Of a stretch of DNA of 36,728 bases, positions 25,406-32,499 are shown in pieces (positions within the stretch are counted from its first letter, which is position 1; each line of letters starts with the position of its first letter). The notes under the pieces were generated by a model, which ran no database searches, was not told the origin of the DNA, and saw nothing but the letters and a program-made list of their open reading frames with translations. A program made the translations under genes and the position numbers. The stretch comes from Planctomycetota bacterium. GTDB lineage: Bacteria > Planctomycetota > PLA2 > JAEUHO01. The stretch is from the NCBI GenBank assembly GCA_027625315.1, contig JAQBWE010000003.1:1-36728 (forward strand), in the 5' to 3' direction.

Positions 25406-26201
25406 CGCCGAACTGCCCGTCGAGTCGTTGCCTATCCAGCCAGAGCCCCCGGAGTCGAGCTCCCTTGAGCTCGAGCCTCCGATGCTGGAGGGCCGCGGGC
25501 TGGCGAAGTCCTACCGCGTCGGTGGACAGCGACTCGACGTGCTGCGGGGCGTAGACATCGCCGTCCGCGAGGGCGAGATTCTGGCGATCCTGGGCAAGAG
25601 CGGCTGCGGCAAGAGCACGCTGCTGCACGTGCTCGGCTGGCTCGACAGTCCGGATGAGGGCCAGATCCTGTACCGCGGCCGCGACCGCGCCACGGTGGGC
25701 GCCACCGAACGCGCCCAGCTACGCAACACCGCCTTGGGCTTCGTGTTTCAGTTCTACCACCTCCTGCCGGAGCTCACGGCGCTCGAGAACGTCTTGATGC
25801 CTTCGATGATCACCCACGGGGCTCTCACGTGGGGCGCCAACCGCCGAGTGGCACGAGAGCGCGCGGCCGAGCTGGTCGAGCTGGTCGGCCTCACTACGCG
25901 TGCCAAACATCGCCCGCGGCAGCTCTCGGGCGGGGAGCGTCAGCGCGTGGCGATCGCACGGGCTTTGCAGAATCGTCCCGAGTTCCTGTTCTGCGACGAG
26001 CCGACAGGCAACCTCGATGGCCAGACCGCGGAGGACGTGCGCGCCCTGCTTTGGGGCCTGAACGAAACCCAGGGCCAGACGATGGTGATCGTGACGCACG
26101 ACGCCAAGTTGGCCTCGCAGGCGCACCGCATCGTGCACCTGGTCGACGGCCGCATCGTCACCGACCGCGAGCCTGAGCTCGTTGAGCAGGTGGAGCTGTA
26201 G
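25398..26201 (+). CDS. lolD: Lipoprotein-releasing ABC transporter ATP-binding protein LolD
   Basis: A 267-residue ATPase overlapping the permease stop by eight bases. It has Walker A GKSGCGKST (66-74), Q-loop FQFYHLLPELTALEN (Gln118), signature LSGGERQRVAIARAL (176-190), Walker B EFLFCDEPTGNLDG (Asp200, Glu201) and the switch His in VTHD. This pattern matches the LolD/MacB/FtsE group, and the neighbour settles LolD. The first 28 residues are an acidic/Pro extension not usual for LolD; an alternative ATG at 25482 would remove it. Confidence 0.9.
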   Translation: MSDAELPVESLPIQPEPPESSSLELEPPMLEGRGLAKSYRVGGQRLDVLRGVDIAVREGEILAILGKSGCGKSTLLHVLGWLDSPDEGQILYRGRDRATVGATERAQLRNTALGFVFQFYHLLPELTALENVLMPSMITHGALTWGANRRVARERAAELVELVGLTTRAKHRPRQLSGGERQRVAIARALQNRPEFLFCDEPTGNLDGQTAEDVRALLWGLNETQGQTMVIVTHDAKLASQAHRIVHLVDGRIVTDREPELVEQVEL

Positions 26202-26252
26202 CGCGATCGCCGCCGCCCGTCTGAAGGGCCGCGGAACCTGACGGTCGTCACA

Positions 26253-27917
26253 CTAGCGGATCACGCCGTAGGTCGTGAGGGTGCCGAGCGACGCGCTGCC
26301 GGAGCCGAAGTAGAAGTTGGCGGCATCCAGGGTGCCGCTGACCTGGACGAACATGTCCGGACGACCTAGGGCGTTGGGGAACAGGACCACGTTGCCCAGG
26401 GTCCGCCCCGGGACTGCCGCAAACTGCGTGGAGCCCGCCGCGAAGTTGGGCGTAAAGAGCGAGCCTGTGACGAGGTTGCTAGGCAAGCCGAGCAAGTACA
26501 GCTGACCTGGGATCGCCGGGCTCTGGAACAAGTCCCCGAACCCGGTTACGGCCAGCGTGCGTCCATCGGGTGAGAGGGCCACACCCGTAAGGTTGCCTCC
26601 CGGACCACCAGACTGCGCCGCGGCGACGCCGATGCCGTTCAGCGGTCCGCGCAGCACGCCCAACTTCGTGGCGTCGATCGGATCGCTCTGGAGCCCGTCC
26701 AGCCGCAGCAGGTAGATCTCGCCAGTGACGCTCGACGGATAGAACCCGACGAGGTGATTGACGCCATCCCGGCCGATCGCCGGACGGATGCCAGCGAGGC
26801 CGCCGAGCCCGAGGTCGAAACGTCCGAGGTAGGCGCCGTCTGCGGCGCCGTACACCTCGACGTTGCTGACGGTGACCGGCACGAGGTTGAAATTCGAGTC
26901 GTAGCCGGTCGTGCCGGCGCAGGTCACGAGTACGCGATCGCGTGGCAAGCCGCCGGGGACGACCGGCGGCACCGGCAGGACGTGCAGGGCCACGGGGTTG
27001 TAGGCTCGGGTCTGCAGAACCAGCGGGCTGCCCAGGCCACCTCCCGCGAAGCTCATCGGCAACGCGCTGCCGAGTGCAACGTCGAGTACCTGCACCGTCC
27101 CGGGCAGCTTGGTCGCGCCATAGGACGGCGCGCCAAACACGAGATTGCTCATGGCGATGAACAACCGACCGAAGCCCGACGTGGTGTGCGAGAAGGCGAG
27201 GCCCTCTGCGCCGGACTGCATGAACTGGCCACCAAGCACGGGCACGCCGAGAGAGTCAAAGAGCGGCTGCGTGCCGAGATAGGTCGTGGCGAGATTGAGC
27301 ACCTGGAGAATGGCGCCGGTGGTGGGGTCAAACGCCACGACGTTCGAGAGAGTCGGCGCGGTGTCTGAGCCGCCCGCGTTCACGACGGCGAAGCCCAGTC
27401 GGGCCGTCACGATGTGAATGTCGTTGACGAAGAAGCCGAACCCCACGGGGGCGTTCGCGTCGCCGGGCTGGCCGGCGCTGTCGCGGAGGTCACTCGCACG
27501 AATCGTGACCGTGGAGTAGATCACTGAGGGGGTCGGAGCCGCACCGGAGACATCGAACGGGAGAATCCGGGCGCCGATCCCCTCGACCGCGTCAGCGTCC
27601 GTGGCGAAGAGCGTGTCGCCAAAACGCACGAGGTCACTCGGGAAGGACCCGAAGAGCGCCGTGCGCCCGTAGACCACGGCATCCGGTCTCCACACCGGGG
27701 CCACAGGCGCGGTGGGGGGCGGCGTGGTGGTGCCGCCGCCGCCGGACGGCGGAGTGGGCAGTGGGAAGGTTTCGTCGAAGGGCGCGGACTCGGGGGCTGA
27801 GCCGCCGCAGGCGCCAAGGAAGCACGCGACCAGGGCGAGCATGAGGGCGGCGGGCCACGCAGGGCGCCACGACCGCACGACGCCGCGCAGGGGCGCGGCG
27901 GGCAGAAGCTTGAACAT
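26253..27917 (-). CDS. Propeller-like surface lipoprotein under a cobalamin riboswitch
   Basis: A 554-residue lipoprotein. The ATG at 27917 has GGAGAG seven bases upstream and gives a signal peptide ending in lipobox LGAC (Cys37). A Gly/Pro/Thr linker of about 35 residues follows, then a repetitive beta-rich domain with blade-like segments (VVAFDPTTGAILQVLNL, VEVYGAADGAYLGRFDL, GVALSPDGRTLAVTG), consistent with a beta-propeller. No catalytic motif is visible. Its leader carries a clear cobalamin riboswitch, so its level should fall when B12 is plentiful. Bacteroides BtuG is likewise a surface beta-propeller lipoprotein that captures B12. A similar role here is inferred from context and fold, not from sequence identity. 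Gram-negative outer-membrane location is likely. Confidence 0.8.
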   Translation of the reverse strand: MFKLLPAAPLRGVVRSWRPAWPAALMLALVACFLGACGGSAPESAPFDETFPLPTPPSGGGGTTTPPPTAPVAPVWRPDAVVYGRTALFGSFPSDLVRFGDTLFATDADAVEGIGARILPFDVSGAAPTPSVIYSTVTIRASDLRDSAGQPGDANAPVGFGFFVNDIHIVTARLGFAVVNAGGSDTAPTLSNVVAFDPTTGAILQVLNLATTYLGTQPLFDSLGVPVLGGQFMQSGAEGLAFSHTTSGFGRLFIAMSNLVFGAPSYGATKLPGTVQVLDVALGSALPMSFAGGGLGSPLVLQTRAYNPVALHVLPVPPVVPGGLPRDRVLVTCAGTTGYDSNFNLVPVTVSNVEVYGAADGAYLGRFDLGLGGLAGIRPAIGRDGVNHLVGFYPSSVTGEIYLLRLDGLQSDPIDATKLGVLRGPLNGIGVAAAQSGGPGGNLTGVALSPDGRTLAVTGFGDLFQSPAIPGQLYLLGLPSNLVTGSLFTPNFAAGSTQFAAVPGRTLGNVVLFPNALGRPDMFVQVSGTLDAANFYFGSGSASLGTLTTYGVIR

Positions 27918-27925
27918 CAGGGGTC

Positions 27926-27941
27926 TCTCCACCGGCGGAGA
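27926..27941 (-). promoter_or_regulatory. Hairpin sequestering the ribosome-binding site (expression platform)
   Basis: In mRNA sense UCUCC-GCCGGU-GGAGA forms a 5-bp stem whose 3' arm is the GGAGAG Shine-Dalgarno of the lipoprotein gene. Blocking that site would stop translation, fitting the riboswitch upstream. Whether ligand binding favours this hairpin cannot be told from sequence alone. Confidence 0.5.
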
Positions 27942-27970
27942 CGCGTTGCGACCAGGGCTCGCACGCCGCG

Positions 27971-28012
27971 CCACTCGATCCGGAGTGGTTGCGGATCTCC
28001 CACGGGAGATCC
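27971..28012 (-). promoter_or_regulatory. Two hairpins between riboswitch aptamer and start codon
   Basis: A perfect 9-bp inverted repeat (GGATCTCCC-GT-GGGAGATCC, 28012-27993) is followed by a 6-bp one (CCACTC-CGGATC-GAGTGG, 27988-27971). They lie just past the aptamer in the leader. The first contains both ATCTCC and GGGAGA and could compete with the hairpin at the ribosome-binding site. No U-tract follows, so translational rather than transcriptional control is favoured. Confidence 0.5.
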
Positions 28013-28023
28013 AAGCCGCGACC

Positions 28024-28236
28024 CCGGAGCCGGTCTTCTGGCTTCCGGATCAACCTCCCGTCGCGCCTTCCCACATCCCGCACCCGTCAGGGTTTGGTAC
28101 GCAGTGGCATGGCTCGCAGCGCATGAGCGCGCAGCGGCACGGTGCGACGATTGTCCCCGGTCACAGCGGCGGTCCCGCGGGGGTTTCTCACCCCTCTTCC
28201 TTCCGTTGCCGCCGCGCACAAGCGCGACGGATCCGG
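28024..28236 (-). promoter_or_regulatory. Cobalamin (B12) riboswitch
   Basis: Read on the minus strand the 213-nt leader carries the conserved cobalamin aptamer blocks in order. They are GGTGAGAAACC, then CCGCCGCTGTGACCGGGG (family CCGCCACTGTGA), then GCCACTG, GTGGGAAGGCGCGACGG, GATCCGGAAGCC and the B12-box AAGCCAGAAGACCGGC. These match the corresponding parts of E. coli btuB (CACTG, GGTGGGAAG, AAGCCCGAAGACCTGCC). CCGGA at the 5' end and TCCGG at the 3' end can pair as P1. It ends 106 nt before the lipoprotein start. The track ORFs over it are shadows. It is expected to repress the gene when cobalamin binds. Confidence 0.9.
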
Positions 28237-28283
28237 ACGTGACTCCCGGGTCGTGTGGTGGGGATAAAGAGCAAACCAAAGCG

Positions 28284-28359
28284 TGGTGGAGCTGAGGGGA
28301 GTCGAACCCCTTACCTCCTGAATGCCATTCAGGCGCTCTACCAGGTGAGCTACAGCCCC
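28284..28359 (-). tRNA. tRNA-Ala (anticodon GGC)
   Basis: A 76-nt cloverleaf reads on the minus strand from GGGGCTGTAGCTC to CAGCTCCACCA. The acceptor stem GGGGCTG/CAGCTCC has one G-U pair. The anticodon stem CCTGA/TCAGG holds the loop ATGGCAT, so the anticodon is GGC. The T arm GGGG-TTCGACT-CCCC is intact and CCA is encoded. The 3' end lies only 47 nt before the cobalamin aptamer on the same strand, so the two may share a transcript. Confidence 0.97.
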
Positions 28360-28377
28360 GCGCTTCGGTCGGCGCGG

Positions 28378-28406
28378 ATTGTGGCCGATATGCGGCACGC
28401 GACCAA
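28378..28406 (-). promoter_or_regulatory. Promoter candidate for tRNA-Ala
   Basis: On the minus strand TTGGTC and CACAAT are 17 bases apart, about 19 bases before the tRNA 5' end. Spacing is ideal and each box matches consensus at four positions. It could also feed the riboswitch-lipoprotein unit downstream. Confidence 0.4.
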
Positions 28407-28590
28407 GCACGGGCGCGAGGGAAATCGCGGACCGAACCGACGGCAGTCGCTGGCGACCATGTGCGCCTGAGTGCGGTCGTTGAGGGGAAAACCCCCAAGA
28501 TGTAGGGGCCCTCCGCGGTACACTGAGCGCAGCAGGGACGGTCGTGCCCTGCCCGTAGAGTGGTTCACGGACCACAGGAGCAGGAACATC

Positions 28591-29421
28591 ATGGTCGGCA
28601 GCGCCGGGGAGTCGAGGCCCCCCGAACCCACAAGTCGCTTCGACGCGCCGGTCGACGCTGAGCGCGTCGCCGAGTCGCGCTTTGGCGACCGCATTGCTGT
28701 TCGCGGAGAGGCCAGCCGCGGAGAGGCCAGCCGCGGAGAAGCTCTGCGCACTGGTGACGCCATGCCGCGCGAGTTGGGCGAGCGCATCCAGGGCGGCTTC
28801 CAGGATATGTCGCGCCTCCTCGGCGCCATCAAGGAGACGCTGCAGGGCCGCGACGGCCAAGTGCAGCAGACACTGCAACACCTGCCGAGCTTCCTGCAGC
28901 AGGTGCCCCGGATTCACCGCGCCGAGATCGAGTGCCTCGCGCAGATCAGCAAGCAACTTGAGCACATGGGCAGCGGCACGCGCGACGTGGTCGCTCGGCT
29001 GGAAGGCTTGCCGGATCTCATCCGCACCCTCGCCGTCGGGCAAGCCGAGCAGGCCCAGTTCCTCGACACGCTGCAGGGCCGCTTGGCCGACTCACTTGAA
29101 ACCCAGTCGACCGCCATCCGCCAAGGGCTCGAGCAGTCGCGCAAGGCGGGTGAAGCGCAGCTCAAGATGATCCAGGGGCTGGCCTCGACCCAGGAAGACA
29201 TCTTCTCGACGTTCCAGAACACGCAGAACCGCGCGCTCAACGTGTTTCACCGCGCGCAGCAGCAGACGAATGCTCAGCACCGCGACACGCAGTCGATCAT
29301 GAACAAGCAGATCGAGATGCTTGTGGACCGCGTGCACTCAGCGCAGTCGAAGGTGTTCTGGCTCTCCATCGGCTTCGCCGCCATCGCGGCTGCGGGGCTG
29401 ATCACGATGCTGTTTATCTAG
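28591..29421 (+). CDS. Coiled-coil protein with C-terminal membrane anchor
   Basis: A 276-residue protein; the ATG at 28591 is preferred and the 40 codons upstream in the track overlap a likely leader. Residues 1-60 are charged and include a RGEAS repeat. Residues of about 65-250 are Gln/Leu-rich helical coiled coil (LGERIQGGFQDMSRLLGAIKE, then long QAEQ..LDTLQGRL heptads). One membrane helix ends the protein (VFWLSIGFAAIAAAGLITMLFI), so it should be tail-anchored with the coil in the cytoplasm. I know no family for it. It might organise a membrane complex, but no partner is evident. Confidence 0.7.
   Translation: MVGSAGESRPPEPTSRFDAPVDAERVAESRFGDRIAVRGEASRGEASRGEALRTGDAMPRELGERIQGGFQDMSRLLGAIKETLQGRDGQVQQTLQHLPSFLQQVPRIHRAEIECLAQISKQLEHMGSGTRDVVARLEGLPDLIRTLAVGQAEQAQFLDTLQGRLADSLETQSTAIRQGLEQSRKAGEAQLKMIQGLASTQEDIFSTFQNTQNRALNVFHRAQQQTNAQHRDTQSIMNKQIEMLVDRVHSAQSKVFWLSIGFAAIAAAGLITMLFI
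28702..28740. repeat. 15-bp in-frame tandem repeat
   Basis: The unit cgcggagaggccagc is present twice (28702-28716, 28717-28731), with a diverged third start. It encodes RGEAS-RGEAS-RGEAL in the coiled-coil protein and keeps the frame, so copy number could vary without breaking the gene. Confidence 0.8.
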
Positions 29422-29447
29422 CCTGCTGTTTATCTAGCCTGCTGTTT
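29408..29447. repeat. 16-bp tandem repeat spanning a stop codon
   Basis: The unit tgctgtttatctagcc occurs twice (29408-29423, 29424-29439) with eight bases of a third. The first copy contains the final codons and TAG of the coiled-coil gene, so the gene's 3' end has been duplicated just past its stop. Confidence 0.8.
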
Positions 29448-29468
29448 GCCCAAGCGGTTGTTCAACTA

Positions 29469-29498
29469 GGCGGGCACTGCCCAGTGCTAGGCGCCGCC
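29469..29498. terminator. Inverted repeat between convergent genes, terminator-like
   Basis: GCACTG-CC-CAGTGC is a perfect 6-bp inverted repeat flanked by GGCGG and CCGCC that could extend it after an asymmetric bulge. It lies between the convergent coiled-coil and lipoprotein genes. No T-tract follows in either direction, so intrinsic termination is uncertain. Confidence 0.35.
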
Positions 29499-29531
29499 CA
29501 GCCGAGTCGCACCGGAACGCGGTGATCACGC

Positions 29532-31028
29532 CTACGGGGCTGGCGGGAACGAGCCGTAGTTGGCGCCGACGACCAGCGGCACGACGGCGATCGGCACGCC
29601 CTGAATCCCCGGCGTGCCGAGATCAAGATCCAGCTGCGCGAAGTTGCCACCGTTGTCGTACGCCCAGGTCGTCATCATCGGGCCAGAGGCCGTAGCGAGG
29701 AACACGAGCATCCGATCGCCAACGGCGAGAAACGAGATGCCATACACATCCGTGGCGCCCTGCGCGATGCCGCCGATGTCGTCAGAGACGGCCACGGCAG
29801 TCGTACTCGTGAAGCCGTCACTGCGCGCCCGTCGCTGCAGGGCGTCGAGGCCCGCGAAGCCGGTCAGGGCGTGCAGCACGATGGCTCCGTCCGGAGCGCG
29901 TACGAGGGCCGCCGTGCTACCCACGACCGTGCCCACCGACGTCGCGGCGGGACCGTTGCCTTGGGCGATCGCCGCGTCGGTGTTGCCCGGATCGGCGACG
30001 ACGGAGATGTTGTTGGCCACGGTCGTCGGGCCGCCACCGGCCGGGAGCGGAATGCCCTGCACACCGGCGGTCAGCGCATCGTGGTCAATTTCTACAAACG
30101 TGCGCGGATCGAGCGCAGCCAGCATGCCAGTGGCGCCATCCGCAGCGCTCACGACCAGCTGCGGCGGGATGCGCTGCTCGCCAATGCCGAGCCCTGTGGG
30201 CATCGTGGCCGCATCAGCTGGCACGGACTCCAACTCCAGCACGGCCGTCTCGGTCGCAGTCACGGTATCGATGGAGTAAACGCGCACGCGGCCGGAGGCG
30301 TCATCGCGGTAGGCCACATAGACCGCGCCACCCAGCGGATCCACGCTGATCGTCGAGCTTGTCGCTAGCAGGTCGCCGCCGGACGTGGTCAGGGCGATGG
30401 GCGTCATCACCCCGTCGCCAGGCTCGAAGTAAGCGAGGGCCTCACCCGTCCCGCCGCCGTCCTCCAATTGCACCCAGATGCGCCGGACACCATCGACAGT
30501 CGTGGCGAGGACGCCCACGGGCCGACGAGCGGCCGGGGTCGGCACGGTCTGGACGGCGAGCCCCGTCGTGGTCCTCAGGAGCGACACCGTTGCGAGCCCG
30601 GCCACGGGTAGGGGTGGCTCCCTCCCAGTGTTGAAGCCGGTGATGTACTTCCCTGAGGCGTAGTGTCGATCCTGGTTGATCGCCAGCCCCTGGATCACCG
30701 TGATGCTCATCTCCGCATTCTCAGGGAAGGCCGTGCGGGCCACGGGGAACACGTAGATGTTGTTCGCCTCATCCGGATGCTGGAGCACCGTCACCGCGAT
30801 GAAGCCGCCGTTGACGGTGACCAGTACGTCGTTCGGGTTCAGGACCGTCACGGGCTCGTTGTAGGTGACGCGTATGAACGGCAGGGGACCGTCGGTCGTC
30901 TCCCATGTCGTCGGCCAGGTCGAAACCACGAACGGTCGATTCTGATCGCTGAGGCCGCAGCCGGCGGTAAGTCCCGCGAGGAACAGAGCGGCGAGAGCAG
31001 CGAGCACGCGGGGGGGAAGAAGGCACAT
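29532..31028 (-). CDS. Lipoprotein with Ig-like N-terminal domain and beta-rich repeats
   Basis: A 498-residue exported protein with a signal peptide ending in a lipobox-like LTAGC (Cys24). Residues of about 33-130 look like a bacterial Ig-like domain (PLPFIRVTYNEPVTVLNPNDVLVTVNGG). The remainder is a series of strand-rich segments (VYVAYRDDASGRVRVYSI, GIGEQRIPPQLVVSAADG) suggestive of a propeller. No enzyme motif is visible. It resembles the riboswitch-controlled lipoprotein in style but has no riboswitch in the 132-base gap upstream, which it shares with the divergent aminotransferase. Probably anchored in the outer membrane; function unknown. Confidence 0.72.
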   Translation of the reverse strand: MCLLPPRVLAALAALFLAGLTAGCGLSDQNRPFVVSTWPTTWETTDGPLPFIRVTYNEPVTVLNPNDVLVTVNGGFIAVTVLQHPDEANNIYVFPVARTAFPENAEMSITVIQGLAINQDRHYASGKYITGFNTGREPPLPVAGLATVSLLRTTTGLAVQTVPTPAARRPVGVLATTVDGVRRIWVQLEDGGGTGEALAYFEPGDGVMTPIALTTSGGDLLATSSTISVDPLGGAVYVAYRDDASGRVRVYSIDTVTATETAVLELESVPADAATMPTGLGIGEQRIPPQLVVSAADGATGMLAALDPRTFVEIDHDALTAGVQGIPLPAGGGPTTVANNISVVADPGNTDAAIAQGNGPAATSVGTVVGSTAALVRAPDGAIVLHALTGFAGLDALQRRARSDGFTSTTAVAVSDDIGGIAQGATDVYGISFLAVGDRMLVFLATASGPMMTTWAYDNGGNFAQLDLDLGTPGIQGVPIAVVPLVVGANYGSFPPAP

Positions 31029-31160
31029 GCGCGCACGATACCCACCCGCGGGGGCCTCTCCAAAGCGGGCGCTCGGGTCGATCCGGCTGACCGTCCGCGG
31101 GTGCTACCGGATGGCGCCGAGCCCTGCGATGATGCGCGCCGCGCTCCGGGAGAACACCGC

Positions 31161-32360
31161 ATGCCCGCTACAGGCAACTCCGCCACCTCGCTGCCCTCCA
31201 CCCGAATCGCGGCCCGCTGCCGCCGGATGGGGACCGAAGCGGCGTTTCGGGTGTTTGCCCGCGCGAAGACCCTGGAGGCCGCGGGCCGCGACATCATCCA
31301 CTTGGAGATGGGGGAGCCCGACTTTCCGACCCCGAGCTTCATTCGTGCGGCCTGTGAAGCGGCGCTGGCGGCCGGACACACAGGCTACGCTCCGGCAGCG
31401 GGGCTGCCGGCGCTGCGGACCGCTGTGGCGAGCTACGTCGCCCGGACGCGCGGCATCCACGTCGAACCCGCGCAGGTCGTGATCACGCCCGGGGCGAAGG
31501 CCGTCATCTTCTTCACCTACATGGCACTGCTGGAGCCGGGGGACGAGGTGATCGTGCCCGATCCCGGGTTCCCGATCTTCGAGTCCATGGCGGATGCGCT
31601 CGGCGCGGTGCGGGTGCCTTGGCACCCGGGCTCGGGCACGCAGACGCGACCCGACCTCGACCGCCTGGATTCGCTCATGGGGCCCAAGACGAAGCTGCTT
31701 GTCTTGAACAGTCCGGGCAATCCGACGGGCATCGTGTACACGCTGCCCGAGATCGCGCGGATTGCCGAGCTGTGCGTCAAGCACGATGTGCTCGTTCTCT
31801 CCGATGAGATCTACTCGCGCATCCTGTTCGGCGGCACGCATCACAGCATTGCGGCGCAGCCTGGCATGGCGGAGCGCACGGTGCTGCTCGACGGGTTCTC
31901 GAAGTCTTGGAGCATGACGGGCTGGCGACTCGGTTATGCCGTGGCGCCGCTGGACATCGCAGCGGCCTTCGAGAAGTTGATGACCAATAGCGCGTCGTGT
32001 GCCGTGCACTTCGTCCAGCACGCAGCGCTCGCCGCTCTGGCCGGGCCCGCGGATGAGGTGGAGCGCATGGTGGCGGCGTTTACGCTGCGACGCGACGCAC
32101 TCGTGGACGGGCTCGCCGCCCTGCCTGGGGTCCGCTGCGACCGCCCGGCTGGCTCGTTCTTCGCCTTCGCCGACATTCGCGAGACGGGATTCGATGCCCG
32201 CTCGCTGGCGGATCGCCTGCTCGAGGAGGCTGGCGTCGCCTGCGTGGAGGGGCCCGCGTTCGGCGCGGGCGGGGCCGGGCATATCCGCTTCTCGTTCGCG
32301 GCCGATGTCGCCCGTATTCGGGCCGCTACAGTGCGCATGGGGGCTCTCCTTCGCAGTTGA
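31161..32360 (+). CDS. Class I/II pyridoxal-phosphate aminotransferase
   Basis: A 399-residue AspC-fold aminotransferase; the ATG at 31161 has GGGAG eight bases upstream. PLP residues are clear: NSPGNPTG (Asn187), SDEIY (Asp215, Tyr218), Lys248 in DGFSKSWSMTGWRLGY, and Arg256. The N-terminal IIHLEMGEPDFPTP and GYAPAAGLPALR segments are typical of subgroup I-alpha/gamma aspartate or aromatic transaminases. It would move an amino group between an amino acid and a 2-oxo acid; the preferred substrate cannot be told. The longer ORF in the track lies antisense to the divergent lipoprotein. Confidence 0.9.
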   Translation: MPATGNSATSLPSTRIAARCRRMGTEAAFRVFARAKTLEAAGRDIIHLEMGEPDFPTPSFIRAACEAALAAGHTGYAPAAGLPALRTAVASYVARTRGIHVEPAQVVITPGAKAVIFFTYMALLEPGDEVIVPDPGFPIFESMADALGAVRVPWHPGSGTQTRPDLDRLDSLMGPKTKLLVLNSPGNPTGIVYTLPEIARIAELCVKHDVLVLSDEIYSRILFGGTHHSIAAQPGMAERTVLLDGFSKSWSMTGWRLGYAVAPLDIAAAFEKLMTNSASCAVHFVQHAALAALAGPADEVERMVAAFTLRRDALVDGLAALPGVRCDRPAGSFFAFADIRETGFDARSLADRLLEEAGVACVEGPAFGAGGAGHIRFSFAADVARIRAATVRMGALLRS

Positions 32361-32385
32361 GCCCCGCGGAAGAGGCCAGCCCCTG

Positions 32386-32404
32386 CCAGGGATGCTATCC
32401 CTGG
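32386..32404 (+). terminator. Hairpin after the aminotransferase gene
   Basis: CCAGGGAT-GCT-ATCCCTGG is a perfect 8-bp inverted repeat 25 bases past the aminotransferase stop. It may end or protect that transcript. No T-tract follows, so it is only terminator-like. The 139-base gap holds nothing else clear. Confidence 0.4.
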
Positions 32405-32499
32405 ATGGCGCCAGAGCCCGCAACCGACCGGGGTCTGGCAGGTATGGGGGAGACCGGCCACGTGCCGGCCGTGTCCTCCGCGAGCCCTCAGGAGATTCC

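Noticed and set aside
27712-28242. Plus-strand 176-codon ORF and minus-strand ORFs over the lipoprotein leader
   Set aside because: They cover the riboswitch and signal peptide region in wrong frames and show no domain.
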